A stretch of DNA of 64,000 bases from Caballeronia sp. dw_19 (GCF_018449515.1 NZ_JAAVUQ010000020.1:1-64000); one strand, 5' to 3'; shown: positions 9,501 through 16,819, counted from the stretch's first letter. The notes: generated from the letters alone by a model not told the origin. Numbers and translations are program-made.

Positions 9501-9653
9501 GAGGGCGTGGAGACTGAAGAACAACGCGACTTCCTGGCAAGTGTCGGTTGCCATGCGTACCAGGGTTTCTATTTTTGCAGGCCGTTGCCTATTGAAGGGT
9601 TCGAAGAGTTTGCCGGCAGAGCGCAAATCAAGCCGAAAGCGGCCCGTGCATAG
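6537..9653 (+). CDS. CHASE-PAS-PAS-GGDEF-EAL c-di-GMP turnover protein
   Basis: 1038 residues. A first membrane segment (about 4-24) is followed by a periplasmic CHASE domain, a second membrane segment (about 308-329, GTGLSLLLALLAWLMV), two PAS domains (about 348-470 and 478-590), a GGDEF domain with intact ARVGGDEFVVVLG (about 678) and an EAL domain with intact GAEALVRWQHP (about 810), LDDFGIGYSSLSYL and AEGVET. Both cyclase and phosphodiesterase motifs look complete, so the net activity on cyclic di-GMP cannot be told from sequence. The start codon overlaps the stop of the solute-binding protein gene. CHASE plus a coupled binding protein suggests an extracellular small-molecule signal. Confidence 0.95.
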   Translation: MTWARLVLLPLLILSAALGVTWIVWDHERQASRNELLSQFNFSLGDVVSRVEQRMSTYEQMLRGVQGLFAATGQMDRDHLRDYVSALNLDANFSGIQTIGVIEWVPAARRNAHIAAMHQMGFAGYTIQPQGLRENYAPIIQREPPATSSLAPLGLDSWADPVRRQAMEKARDSGMVAVSGKVRLGVDIGPDAKPAFIMYLPIYDRGQSHDSVVERRAHLAGWVYASFRMHDVIASLYGDPLPGLAFAIYDGVEPSAVALLYRSRVMGEQHRPPLISANEYLVVAGHNWTLSMSTLDDFKGRFGRNAEALIAVTGTGLSLLLALLAWLMVTGRGRAMRLASTMTRELRESEEKFRAIADCTVNWEVWWGPDGKPRWINPSVEEYTGYTVAECMAMTDFAGTLIHPDDRARVAPEFLKGLQGFRGDDLEFRCVRKDGTLVWLSVSWVPITDAKGVFTGFRTSGRDITDRKQVEAELRIAAVAFDSLEAMMVTDASNTILRVNSAFTECTGYTAEEAVGQTPRLLRSHHHDDAFFSEMWETIHRMGGWQGEIWGRRKNGEVYPKWLTISAVTGEGGVVSHYVGTHHDITERKIAEERIKELAFFDALTRLPNRTLLLDRLTQAITVSARSGACGALLFIDLDHFKTLNDTLGHDKGDLLLQQVAQRLAASVRDGDTVARVGGDEFVVVLGSLDETWQEAASQTEAVGEIILGVLGKSYQLDDIDYRSTASIGATVFRGYQTSIDELLKQADLAMYKSKELGRNAMCFFDPAMQTVVVERAALEADLRQAIEGNQFLLYYQAQVLDGDRIMGAEALVRWQHPQRGLVPPAEFIHLAEETGMILALGNWVLETACTQLASWATRPDMSYLTIAVNVSAQQFREPDFVHKVLSVIRRTGANPNRLKLELTESVLVDNVQDIIQKMHALKARGVVFSLDDFGIGYSSLSYLKRLPLDQLKIDQSFVRDVLVDPNDAAIAKTIVALAQSLGLGVIAEGVETEEQRDFLASVGCHAYQGFYFCRPLPIEGFEEFAGRAQIKPKAARA

Positions 9654-9674
9654 CAGCTTGGCCGGCGGACCGCA

Positions 9675-10541
9675 TTACTTCGCAGCGGCTCGGATTCGCA
9701 GGTCGGTCAGGATCTGTTCCGCCAAAAAATCACAGGGCGGCCGGTTCGATCCCGCGCTGCGCGCGAGCACGATTTCCAGGTCCGGCAGGGCAGGCAGGCC
9801 CTCCGCGCTGCCGAGCTGGACGAACCGTTCCGGAACGCTGCATCGGGACAGCGGGGCAATCGCGAGCCCCGCTTCGACCATGCTGAAAAGGCCCAGCAGG
9901 CTCGGACTTTCATAAGATGTGCGATAGCTGATCTTCGCCCGTTCGAGCGCCTGGATCGCCTTGGACCGCGCGACGCTACCCGGTGCAAAGACGGCAATGG
10001 GCAACGGACGTTCCTTCCAGACTTCGTTGCCGATGGCACAACCGGCCCAGACCATGGGTTCGAGCCGGATAAATTCGCAGCTCAACCCCTTCATTCGCGC
10101 CATGCAGGCGAGATCGATCTTGCCTTCCTTGATGAGCGGCGCCAGTGCGTTGCTCGGCATGCCGATGACCTGGATCTCGACCTTGGGGTAGCTGGCCGAA
10201 AATTTTCTCAGCACGGAGGGCAGGAGAGACGATGCATAGTCGTCCGGCACCCCGATTGACACCCGGCCCCTGACGTCCGGGCGAACAATCGACGCCCAGG
10301 CTTCGTCGCGAAGGGCAAGCAAACGCCGCGCGTAGGCGAGCAGCACATGGCCGTCCTGTGTCAGCGTGATGTTGCGCGGCTTGCGCGAAAACAAGGGTTT
10401 GCCTAAAGACGCCTCCAGCGACTTGATCTGCATGCTCACGGCGGATTGCGAACGATGCACGAGCGCGGCGCCACGCAGGAAGCTGCCTGTGTCGGCAACG
10501 GCAACAAACATGGAGAGCGCATCCAGGTCGAAGGTTTTCAT
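9675..10541 (-). CDS. LysR-family transcriptional regulator
   Basis: 288 residues with an N-terminal winged helix-turn-helix (LSMFVAVADTGSFLRGAALVHRSQSAVSMQIKSLE) and a periplasmic-binding-like effector domain. It is transcribed away from an aminotransferase gene whose start lies 117 bases away. LysR proteins usually regulate the divergent gene, so the aminotransferase is the likely target. The inducer is unknown. The DNA-binding half is well preserved and the length is normal for the family. Confidence 0.93.
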   Translation of the reverse strand: MKTFDLDALSMFVAVADTGSFLRGAALVHRSQSAVSMQIKSLEASLGKPLFSRKPRNITLTQDGHVLLAYARRLLALRDEAWASIVRPDVRGRVSIGVPDDYASSLLPSVLRKFSASYPKVEIQVIGMPSNALAPLIKEGKIDLACMARMKGLSCEFIRLEPMVWAGCAIGNEVWKERPLPIAVFAPGSVARSKAIQALERAKISYRTSYESPSLLGLFSMVEAGLAIAPLSRCSVPERFVQLGSAEGLPALPDLEIVLARSAGSNRPPCDFLAEQILTDLRIRAAAK

Positions 10542-10657
10542 GGGTATTGGAGGTATCAGAAAATCTGAACGAAGTCTTCAATATAACTCGCTTTCCTGAA
10601 TCCGATGAGCCTCACATACTGGGCGTCTCTCAACGCGAAAACGCCGGAAAAGAAACA

Positions 10658-11875
10658 ATGTCGATGACTTACGATGACTTCAGGAAGCTCGGAATAAAAA
10701 TCGATATGACCCGCGGAAAACCGTCTCCGGAACAGCTCGACCTGTCCTCGGACGCACTGGCCAACGCTCTGAAAGCGGGTGAATTCACGTCGCGGGACGG
10801 TATTGATTGCCGCAATTATGGCCATGCGCTGGGTCTGCCCGAGGCACGTGAATTCGGCGCCGATCTGCTTGGGGTTGCCGTGGAGCAGGTGGTGGCTGCG
10901 GGTAATTCCAGCCTCGAGTTGATGCATGACGCCATGGCGTTTGCCATTTTGCATGGCATGGCCGACGGCAAGCCGTGGCGCAACGCGGGTGACGTCGCGT
11001 TCCTTTGTCCCGTGCCGGGATACGACCGCCATTTCGCGATCTGCGCGGCGCTTGGCGTGCGTATGATCCCGGTACCGCTGACAGGCGATGGTCCCGACAT
11101 GGATTTTGTCGAAGCACAGGTCGCCGCCGATCCGGCCATCAAGGGCATGTGGTGCGTGCCGCTCTATAGCAATCCGACCGGCGAAATCTACTCGGTCGAT
11201 ACAATTCGCCGTCTCGCCTCGATGCAAACCGCCGCCTCCGACTTTCGCCTGTTCTGGGACGACGCGTACCGGTTCCATCACCTGACTGAGCACAAGCACA
11301 CCACGTTGAACATGATCGAGGCTTGCGCGGCGGCGGGGCATCCGGACCGGGCGCTGGTGTTCGCGTCGCTGTCCAAGATTACTGTTGCCGGGGCGGGGTT
11401 AGCGTTCGTTGCATCGTCGCGGCGAAATATCGACTGGTGGCAGCGTTGCTCGGCTATCAGGACCATTGGACCGGATAAGCTCAATCAACTCCGGCACGTA
11501 CGGTTTTTGCGGGACCGGCAGACATTGGAAGGTTTGATGGAGCGGCATCGGGCGCTGTTACGACCCAAGTTCGACGCCATGACAACGGCCTTCAGCGAGA
11601 TCCTTGCCGATCTGCCGGGCGTGTCCTGGACCGTCCCGCAAGGGGGCTATTTCATCAGTCTCTATAGCCCCGATGGCCTGGCTAAACGCACGGTCGCGCT
11701 GGCCGCTGGCGCCGGTATTGCGATGACGCCAGCAGGCGCTGCGTTCCCTCATGGCCTTGATCCACGCGATCGGCATCTGCGCGTTGCGCCGACCTTTCCA
11801 GCACTCGATGAAGTGAAGCGGGCCGCGCAAGGTATTGCGTTGTCTTTGCGTCGCGCATTCGAAGAGCGGGGATGA
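10658..11875 (+). CDS. PLP-dependent aminotransferase (Asp_aminotransf, subgroup Ic type)
   Basis: 405 residues from the ATG at 10658. The start KIDMTRGKPSPEQLDLS and the blocks RNYGHALGLPEAREF, NSSLELMHDAM, CVPLYSNPTGEIYS, FWDDAYRFHHL and SLSKITVAGAGLAF (lysine of SLSK binds PLP) fit the fold-type I family seen in actinobacterial subgroup Ic aspartate aminotransferases. It should transfer an amino group between an amino acid and a 2-oxoacid in the cytosol; the exact substrate is not visible. The frame continues upstream to 10547, but that part overlaps the divergent promoter and lacks similarity, so the later ATG is chosen. Probably controlled by the divergent LysR. Confidence 0.88.
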   Translation: MSMTYDDFRKLGIKIDMTRGKPSPEQLDLSSDALANALKAGEFTSRDGIDCRNYGHALGLPEAREFGADLLGVAVEQVVAAGNSSLELMHDAMAFAILHGMADGKPWRNAGDVAFLCPVPGYDRHFAICAALGVRMIPVPLTGDGPDMDFVEAQVAADPAIKGMWCVPLYSNPTGEIYSVDTIRRLASMQTAASDFRLFWDDAYRFHHLTEHKHTTLNMIEACAAAGHPDRALVFASLSKITVAGAGLAFVASSRRNIDWWQRCSAIRTIGPDKLNQLRHVRFLRDRQTLEGLMERHRALLRPKFDAMTTAFSEILADLPGVSWTVPQGGYFISLYSPDGLAKRTVALAAGAGIAMTPAGAAFPHGLDPRDRHLRVAPTFPALDEVKRAAQGIALSLRRAFEERG

Positions 11876-11949
11876 TTTTTGAGTTTCTGCAGGCGTGGTT
11901 TTTAACCTTGCTTTGTGCAGTCGTTCCTTTAGATGATGTGCGTGTACGG

Positions 11950-11986
11950 TTTGCGTCCGGGTTTGCTTTCGTAATTCGGACGCAAA
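11950..11986 (+). terminator. Hairpin after aminotransferase gene
   Basis: A perfect 10-bp inverted repeat TTTGCGTCCG / CGGACGCAAA with a 17-base loop lies 74 bases after the aminotransferase stop, between converging genes. No T-run follows. Confidence 0.35.
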
Positions 11987-12034
11987 TGCAGGTCAGGGAG
12001 GCGTGAAACCGGTAGCGGAATGAATTCATGGTAT

Positions 12035-12064
12035 GGAGTATTGCCCATGCTTGGGCAGTACTCC
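12035..12064 (-). terminator. Hairpin after MFS gene
   Basis: A 13-bp stem with one G-T pair and a four-base TGCT loop (GGAGTATTGCCCA / TGGGCAGTACTCC) starts 15 bases after the MFS stop codon. Position and stem strength suggest a terminator, though no clear T-run follows. Confidence 0.5.
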
Positions 12065-12078
12065 TGCTCGCTATGCCA

Positions 12079-13365
12079 TCACCGAAAATCGGCGAGTCCG
12101 CTTCTGCAAACCGGCGTAGCCCGCCGGGTGTTCGGCATGAGGAACGCCAGTCCGACGAGGATGACCGATGCCGCCGATGCCAACCCGTACACCGGCTGAA
12201 ACGAACCGAATACGGTCTTGCATAAGCCACCCAGCACGTTTCCCAACGCCCCGCCCACACCAAACGCCGCTTCGCAGATTCCGCATACTATCGCGGCGAG
12301 AGCCGGTTCGCTTGTCTTGCCGACATACGCGTGCAGCAGGCCGAAGATCGGGAAGAACGAAAAGCCCAGGGCAACCGCCGCGACCATCAGCGCATAACTG
12401 CCCGGACGCGACGCGGCGATCAGCGACGCGCACAAAAGCAGGACCCCGGCACTGACGAGTGCGGTGCGCATGCCGTCGCGTTGCGTGTTCCCGTTTCGAT
12501 CAGGACTGCCACGCATATCGCCGATCATACCGAGCACCAGTCCACTTACCACGCCGACGAGCCCCACAAGCGCCCACGCGTGCGCTGTTACATCGAGACC
12601 CAGATGCAGGTCATCGTGCGAATAAGCTGAGAAATAGGTGATGAACGGCACGCCGGCAAACCCGCATAACAATGCAATGGCGTACACCAGCAGGAATTGT
12701 CTGGCGAGCATGCGCCGCAGCCCGAGGCGTTCGGTCGGACGCTTGACCTGGCGCGGTGGCGTGACGCTTGGCTGTGCGGCCGACGCACGGCCAAGCCGTG
12801 CAAACACGAGGGCGATTACGCCGCTCAACACGGCGGTCAGGACAGCGCTCACGAGCCAGACAGAGCGCCAGCCCCACGACGCCAGCAACGCGGGCACCAT
12901 CAGCCCGTTCAGCAAGACGCCGTAGTTCGTGCCGCTGCCAATGACACCGATTGCTTTTGCCTGATGCCGCTCATCGATCAATGGTGCGACCAGCGCCATC
13001 ATCGGGACCCAGGTCGCGGCGGCGCAGGCATTGAGCGTGACGACAACTGCGCCCATCATCCATGTGTTGTCGACGAACGCGAGGCCAGCGAGGTCGATGG
13101 CCGAGAGCACGGTCGCCGTGAGCATGACCCTGGCCGCCCCAAAACGAGCGGCAGCGAGTCCCGATAACAGCGCCATCGCGACATTGGCAAGTTGCCGCGC
13201 AGCCGTGATGTACCCGGCCTGTGCATAGTCGAAGCCGATGTCCTGTTTCATCTGCGGCAGGACGACGGGAAACAGGTAAACGCCGAACCCGTAGGTCGCG
13301 GCGATCACGGCGGTCAGCAGCAGCGTGACAGCCAGTTGATTTGCTAAGCGAGGCGAAACATCCAT
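12079..13365 (-). CDS. MFS transporter
   Basis: 428 residues with about 12 predicted membrane helices arranged in two halves. The loop between helices 2 and 3 has GLAAARFGAARVM, an MFS motif A variant, and the second half repeats GLVGVVSGLVLGMIGDMRGSPDRNG. The general form resembles YbfB/CynX-like small-solute transporters, but no substrate can be assigned. It diverges from a LysR gene with a 110-base AT-rich intergenic region, so it is probably that regulator's target. Confidence 0.88.
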   Translation of the reverse strand: MDVSPRLANQLAVTLLLTAVIAATYGFGVYLFPVVLPQMKQDIGFDYAQAGYITAARQLANVAMALLSGLAAARFGAARVMLTATVLSAIDLAGLAFVDNTWMMGAVVVTLNACAAATWVPMMALVAPLIDERHQAKAIGVIGSGTNYGVLLNGLMVPALLASWGWRSVWLVSAVLTAVLSGVIALVFARLGRASAAQPSVTPPRQVKRPTERLGLRRMLARQFLLVYAIALLCGFAGVPFITYFSAYSHDDLHLGLDVTAHAWALVGLVGVVSGLVLGMIGDMRGSPDRNGNTQRDGMRTALVSAGVLLLCASLIAASRPGSYALMVAAVALGFSFFPIFGLLHAYVGKTSEPALAAIVCGICEAAFGVGGALGNVLGGLCKTVFGSFQPVYGLASAASVILVGLAFLMPNTRRATPVCRSGLADFR

Positions 13366-13424
13366 GGCAGGCTACCGGAAGAAGTCGTTAGATTTATTCT
13401 CGGCGGTCTTGCTTTATGATGGAA

Positions 13425-13444
13425 ATGATTTAATTTACTATCAT
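13425..13444 (+). promoter_or_regulatory. Candidate LysR operator
   Basis: ATGAT-N10-ATCAT inverted repeat in the AT-rich gap between the divergent MFS and LysR genes. A second ATGAT lies ten bases upstream. It is consistent with a LysR recognition site but untested. Confidence 0.35.
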
Positions 13445-13475
13445 TGATTAAGCTTCGTCATCATTGATTGCGACC

Positions 13476-14408
13476 ATGAACCTCGATCTTGCCCTCCTGC
13501 GCGCGTTTGTTGCTGTCACGGAAGCTGGCGGTTTTACCAAGGCGGCGCGGCGGCTGAACCTCACGCAGTCCGCGATCAGTCACCAGATACGGCGGCTTGA
13601 AGAAGAAGTGGGGCGGCCGCTTTTATATCGCACCACGCGCAGTTTGACGCTGACTGAAGATGGCGAGGATTTCTTGCGTTACGCGATGCAAATCCTGAAT
13701 GCAATGGACGCGGTTACCCAGCGTTTTCAATCTTCGCCGGCTTCTGGTGTTGTACGGTTTGGAGCACCGGATATTTTCATGGGAGAACGGTTACCTGTTC
13801 TGCTGACGCAATTCTCGCGCGCATTTCCGAATGTTCGGCTGGACGTGAGCGTGGGCATGAGCCTTGATTCGCAGGCGATGGTTGCCGCGCACGAACTGGA
13901 TCTTGCCGTGGTGCTGTGCGTGGGTTCGGAGGCAGATCGGGATGCTGACGGTATCGTGTTGCGGCGAACGCGGTTCGTCTGGGCGGCGGCTGAGTCGTTC
14001 GAAGCGCGAGAGGGGGCGTCGCTGCCGCTCGCGTTGTTTCCTGCGCCGTGTGTGAATCGGCGAGTGGCGCTCGAAGCGCTGGATGGCTTGCCGGTGGATT
14101 GGCATGTCGCTTTTACATCGTCGAGTCAGTCGGGTATCCGTGCCGCCGTGATGGCGGGGCTTGCGATCACGCCGCTGACACGCGATGACTTGGAGCCGGG
14201 CATTGTGGTGGTCGATGGGCAGTATGGTTTGCCACTCCTGCCGGAAGCGGAATTCAGGCTGTTGTGGGGCAAGGGTGAACCGACGCTGGCCGCGCAGGAG
14301 TTTGGACGTCTTGTGCTTGATGCACCGGTTGAGCGTCCGTTGCGAGAAGTTTCGCTCGCGCCGGTGGACGGGTTTGGGGGCGTGGGGAGGGTGGTGCTGG
14401 GGTGTTAG
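13476..14408 (+). CDS. LysR-family regulator with element-derived C-terminus
   Basis: 310 residues from the ATG at 13476 (an in-frame TTG at 13464 is less likely). The helix-turn-helix is clear: LRAFVAVTEAGGFTKAARRLNLTQSAISHQIRRLEEEVG. The effector domain runs to about residue 290. The last 19 or so codons, from 14350, read SLAPVDGFGGVGRVVLGC; the same DNA (TTTCGCTCGCGCCGGTGGAC) occurs at 19969 beside another copy of the intergenic repeat element, outside any gene. The native end of the protein has therefore been replaced by element sequence, which also supplies the stop codon. Likely regulates the divergent MFS gene. Confidence 0.9.
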   Translation: MNLDLALLRAFVAVTEAGGFTKAARRLNLTQSAISHQIRRLEEEVGRPLLYRTTRSLTLTEDGEDFLRYAMQILNAMDAVTQRFQSSPASGVVRFGAPDIFMGERLPVLLTQFSRAFPNVRLDVSVGMSLDSQAMVAAHELDLAVVLCVGSEADRDADGIVLRRTRFVWAAAESFEAREGASLPLALFPAPCVNRRVALEALDGLPVDWHVAFTSSSQSGIRAAVMAGLAITPLTRDDLEPGIVVVDGQYGLPLLPEAEFRLLWGKGEPTLAAQEFGRLVLDAPVERPLREVSLAPVDGFGGVGRVVLGC

Positions 14409-15346
14409 TGGTCGGAGTTGATGCCGGGTTGGTGCTTTCAGGGTTAGTGGTCTGCGAGAGTCGGATTTTCTCTTTATCACTATTAGCCACTGTGCGTGGC
14501 GGCACGTCATTTCTTTGTCCAAAGCGACAAAGAAACGAAGCAAAGAAAGCGCTTTCAACCACGCTACCCTAAGTGTCCACAGCGTGCAGTTTCTATTCAT
14601 AGGTGCCCCAAAAGCACGGTGCTCGCCAGAGCGGAGGATGTGTGAACCCCTCCTTCTCCGAACACCGATACCCACACGCTTCGCCACCAGTGATTGAACC
14701 TGCCCAAGGGGCACCCCGCGCTATCCGCGGACGACCAACCACCGAATTTGTATGCACGACGGACCACGCCGCCAACCAGCCAAGTAATAAAGCCCCCCAA
14801 TATGTAAGGCCGCAACCGACGAAAATAACCGTGTAAGCACGCATCCAACTTACCAAAAACTGAAGCACTAAACACGTATCGAGCTGCTAGACATCAAGCT
14901 GTGATCCACGAATATGGCCGCGCGAACCAGGCCGCGAACCCATCAAAAAACACGGCCGGCAGAACGCGTGAGGCCGTGCTGGTCCCTTGGTAATGGTGCT
15001 TGCCCGAGAGCGTACGGGGCGAAGCGTGTTCATGTCAGGATTCGCGAGAAGGAGGGGTTCAAACATCCTTTGCTCTGGCGAGCACCGTGCTTTTGGGGCA
15101 CCCATGAATCAAAACTGCACGCTGTGGACACTTAGGGTAGAGCGGTTAAAGCGCTTTCTTTGCTTCGTTTCTTTGTCGCTTTGGACAAAGAAATGACGTG
15201 CCGCCACGCACAGTGGCTAATAGTGATAAAGAGAAAATCCGACTCTTGCAGACCGCTAAGGCCGAAAGCACCAACCCGGCATTGACCCCGACCACTAACG
15301 CTGAAAGCACCAACCCGGCATCAACCCCGACCACTAGCCCCAGCAC
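14391..15346 (+). repeat. Long inverted-repeat element, copy 1
   Basis: Left arm 14391-14658 and right arm 15046-15346 are inverted copies of one another around a 387-base spacer. From outside in, each arm has a 39-bp unit region, a conserved block GCCACTGTGCGTGGCGGCAC, a 10-bp hairpin TTTCTTTGTC-N6-GACAAAGAAA (14510-14535 and 15168-15193), CCCTAAGTGTCCACAGCGTG and GGTGCTCGCCAGAGC. The same layout recurs at 20034-21050 and 33716-34608. Homology starts inside the preceding lysR gene and ends in a truncated oxidoreductase gene. Frames on both strands are open because the units are multiples of three; no protein is supported. No transposase is present, so this looks non-autonomous. Confidence 0.9.
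15264..15341 (+). repeat. 39-bp tandem repeat, two units
   Basis: Two units beginning GAAAGCACCAACCCGGCAT at 15264 and 15303, at the outer end of the right arm of element copy 1. The left arm has only one unit. The unit is 13 codons long, giving repeated AESTNPASTPTTN in one frame, but this is not taken as a protein. Confidence 0.85.
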
Positions 15347-15392
15347 TCGTGATGCCGGTAACACCGGATCCAATGATGACGATTCGCGACAT
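15321..15392 (-). pseudogene. N-terminal stump of a FAD-dependent oxidoreductase (DadA-like)
   Basis: An ATG at 15392 downstream of a glycine riboswitch starts MSRIVIIGSGVTGITSA, a typical Rossmann dinucleotide-binding N-terminus (GxGxxG) of D-amino-acid dehydrogenase/glycine oxidase-type flavoproteins. After about 16 codons, near 15346, the sequence turns into the end of the repeat element and a TGA stops it seven codons later. The remaining several hundred codons are not found on the other side of the element. The gene has been cut by element insertion followed by deletion, or by recombination between element copies. The family call rests on a short stretch plus the riboswitch context. Confidence 0.65.
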
Positions 15393-15442
15393 GACAAGGT
15401 CCGGATGAAAGTTGGGCATCGCCGGGATTGCCGGCGTCTATG

Positions 15443-15626
15443 CCCCATCTGTCCGTTTACCTGAGAGTTTCAGTCGCGGCGTTGTACGCACGACATCCCC
15501 GTCGGTGGGCGCATTAAAGCGCCGCTCTCCAGATGTTCCTGCTAAGCGGTCCTTGGGCCTGAGAGTTTCCGGGGCGGTTGCTCCGTCGGCGCCGTCACCG
15601 TGTTCCGTGACAGTCTCTCTCCCGCG
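15443..15626 (-). ncRNA. Tandem glycine riboswitch
   Basis: Read on the minus strand there are two aptamers, each starting with a GGAGAG-type block (GCGGGAGAGA near 15625; TGGAGAGCGG near 15535) and each ending with GAAACTCTCAGG, the diagnostic 3' core of the glycine aptamer. The two are adjacent, as in cooperative glycine riboswitches. A GCCGG-CCGGC hairpin (about 15417-15436) follows as a possible expression platform. The gene it would control survives only as a 16-codon stump at 15392, so the riboswitch is now orphaned. Such switches normally turn on glycine cleavage, glycine oxidation or transport genes. Confidence 0.9.
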
Positions 15627-15937
15627 CTAGCGATTAGAACCCCGCCAAGATACCGTCCGATAAGCAAGGGGATCGACTGGGCAGCGGCGCTCGTGACTCA
15701 TCACTGGCATCGATCGGAAACGCCGGACGCACGTCTTGACGCAGAGCGCGCCGGGCCGTTTTTATGGCAAGGTACTAAGGATACTTAATTATTATTTGCG
15801 AGCCCTAGTCAGTAATGATCCAGCGGTCCACCCTTCAACAGCGCCTGATTTCTTTAATCTTTCATTTAATACATTTATTTCTTTTTGCTTTCATTTCAAT
15901 ATAAAATGCGCTTTCCCTAACAGATTTGGAGCCCGGC
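15627..15937 (+). other. AT-rich promoter region
   Basis: About 310 bases without a supported gene. The part from 15780 to 15920 is markedly AT-rich compared with its surroundings. It should carry the promoter of the minus-strand glycine riboswitch; a TATAAA at 15900-15905 precedes the small frame at 15938. Confidence 0.4.
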
Positions 15938-16030
15938 ATGACCCCTTTTGCGAAGGCAGCAGCTACTTTGGCCGCCTGTATTGGCGCTTTTGCTGTTGTC
16001 GTATGTATTGTCGAAGGGCTGGCTGGATAA
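15938..16030 (+). CDS. Possible 30-residue hydrophobic peptide
   Basis: A short frame with an ATG, a GGAG ribosome site six bases upstream (15928-15931), and a TATAAA-containing AT-rich region before that. It begins MTPFAKAAATLAACIGAFAV and would form a single membrane helix. It lies in a zone full of gene remnants, so it may be a genuine small membrane protein or the stub of a lost gene. No family is recognised. Confidence 0.3.
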   Translation: MTPFAKAAATLAACIGAFAVVVCIVEGLAG

Positions 16031-16062
16031 CGCGGGCGCGACCGGGCTCCTACCCGGCGCCG

Positions 16063-16212
16063 CTAGCGCATTTGCCAGACGCGCAAGTGGAATAGCGGCA
16101 AGATGCCATCGACGTAGTCGAACATATCCGACTGAATTTGTTCGTACGATTCCCAGCTCGTCCTGTTCACGAACAGGAACACTTCCAGCGGCAGGCCACC
16201 GGTTGGCGGAGC
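16063..16212 (-). pseudogene. C-terminal remnant of an MscS-type mechanosensitive channel
   Basis: The frame reads PPTGGLPLEVFLFVNRTSW, then ESYEQIQSDMFDYVDGILP and LFHLRVWQ before a TAG. This matches the cytoplasmic C-terminal part of YbdG/YnaI-like MscS channels (GLPxEVYxF, YExIQxDxFDH, FxLRxxQ). No N-terminal or membrane portion is present: upstream, near 16205-16212, the sequence switches to a histidine-kinase fragment in another frame. It is a fragment left after deletion. Confidence 0.6.
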
Positions 16213-16381
16213 CGTCGCGGGCATAGCGAACGGCGTTATCGATGAGATTGCCGCACAGCTTCGCCAGCAATTCCCGATTCCCCATGACCCCGGCATCCGT
16301 CTCATGCTCGAAACCGAGATCGATATTGCGCGCCCGCGCCACCGGCGGCGGGTCGAGCGTCACGCTACCCGCGAGCGAAAA
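16205..16381 (-). pseudogene. Remnant of a sensor histidine kinase
   Basis: The frame reads FSLAGSVTLDPPPVARARNI, DLGFEHETDAGVMGNRELLA, KLCGNLIDNAVRYARDG. This is the start of the HATPase domain of a QseC-like kinase with the N-box (GNLIDNAVRYA). There is no start codon, membrane domain, His phosphoacceptor or G-box. It lies three bases after the tautomerase stop and joins an MscS remnant downstream. It records a deletion that fused two unrelated genes. Confidence 0.6.
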
Positions 16382-16383
16382 AT

Positions 16384-16773
16384 TCAGTGATGGTACCGGT
16401 ACTCCTGCGTGCGGCCGCCGTATCCATACGAAGCCGCCCTGACATCTTCAACATGGATATAGCTCTCTTCATGCAGATCGCCCAATATCCTTCCGAACCC
16501 TTCAAAAACAGCCGAGATATACCGTGCCTTCTCGTCCTTCGTATTCGTTTCGTCGGTGATCTTGATATCGAAATAGAAGCTGGATTTTTTCTGCTCGCTT
16601 AGCAGCCGGCCACCGATTACCCAGCTATCCGGGTCGATGAATTGAATGGTGATCGCCGTTACCTCGCGCTTCTTGCCCAGGATACTGGATGTCAGTTCAA
16701 GCAACATGTCCGATATGGCCGCAACAGCCTCGGGTGATTTTTCAATGCTTACCTTCACGCTCAAAATCGGCAT
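16384..16773 (-). CDS. Tautomerase-superfamily protein
   Basis: 129 residues beginning MPILSVKVS. After removal of Met, Pro1 would be the catalytic base of 4-oxalocrotonate tautomerase/MIF-type enzymes. A GGAGA ribosome site at 16780-16784 fixes this start; the frame is open ten codons earlier but would bury Pro1. The core has the internal two-fold beta-alpha-beta pattern (KSPEAVAAISDMLLELTSSIL and DEKARYISAVFEGFGRILGD). The native substrate is unknown. It follows a marR gene on the same strand after a 46-base gap holding a copy of a putative MarR site. Confidence 0.8.
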   Translation of the reverse strand: MPILSVKVSIEKSPEAVAAISDMLLELTSSILGKKREVTAITIQFIDPDSWVIGGRLLSEQKKSSFYFDIKITDETNTKDEKARYISAVFEGFGRILGDLHEESYIHVEDVRAASYGYGGRTQEYRYHH

Positions 16774-16791
16774 TTTTTCATCTCCAATTAG

Positions 16792-16808
16792 TTCGCTATA
16801 CAACTATT
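16792..16808 (-). promoter_or_regulatory. Candidate MarR operator, site 2
   Basis: TTCGCTATACAACTATT lies between marR and the tautomerase gene. It matches 15 of 17 bases of the site upstream of marR at 17260-17276. Confidence 0.4.
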
Positions 16809-16819
16809 AAGGAAAAAAT

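Noticed and set aside
14430..15450. Numerous 60-150 codon frames within element copy 1 and the same frames in copies 2 and 3, including one minus-strand frame ending LLGHL open in all three
   Set aside because: Frames are open on both strands because repeat units are multiples of three. Differences between copies mostly change the amino acid, and there are no ribosome sites, so a protein is not supported.
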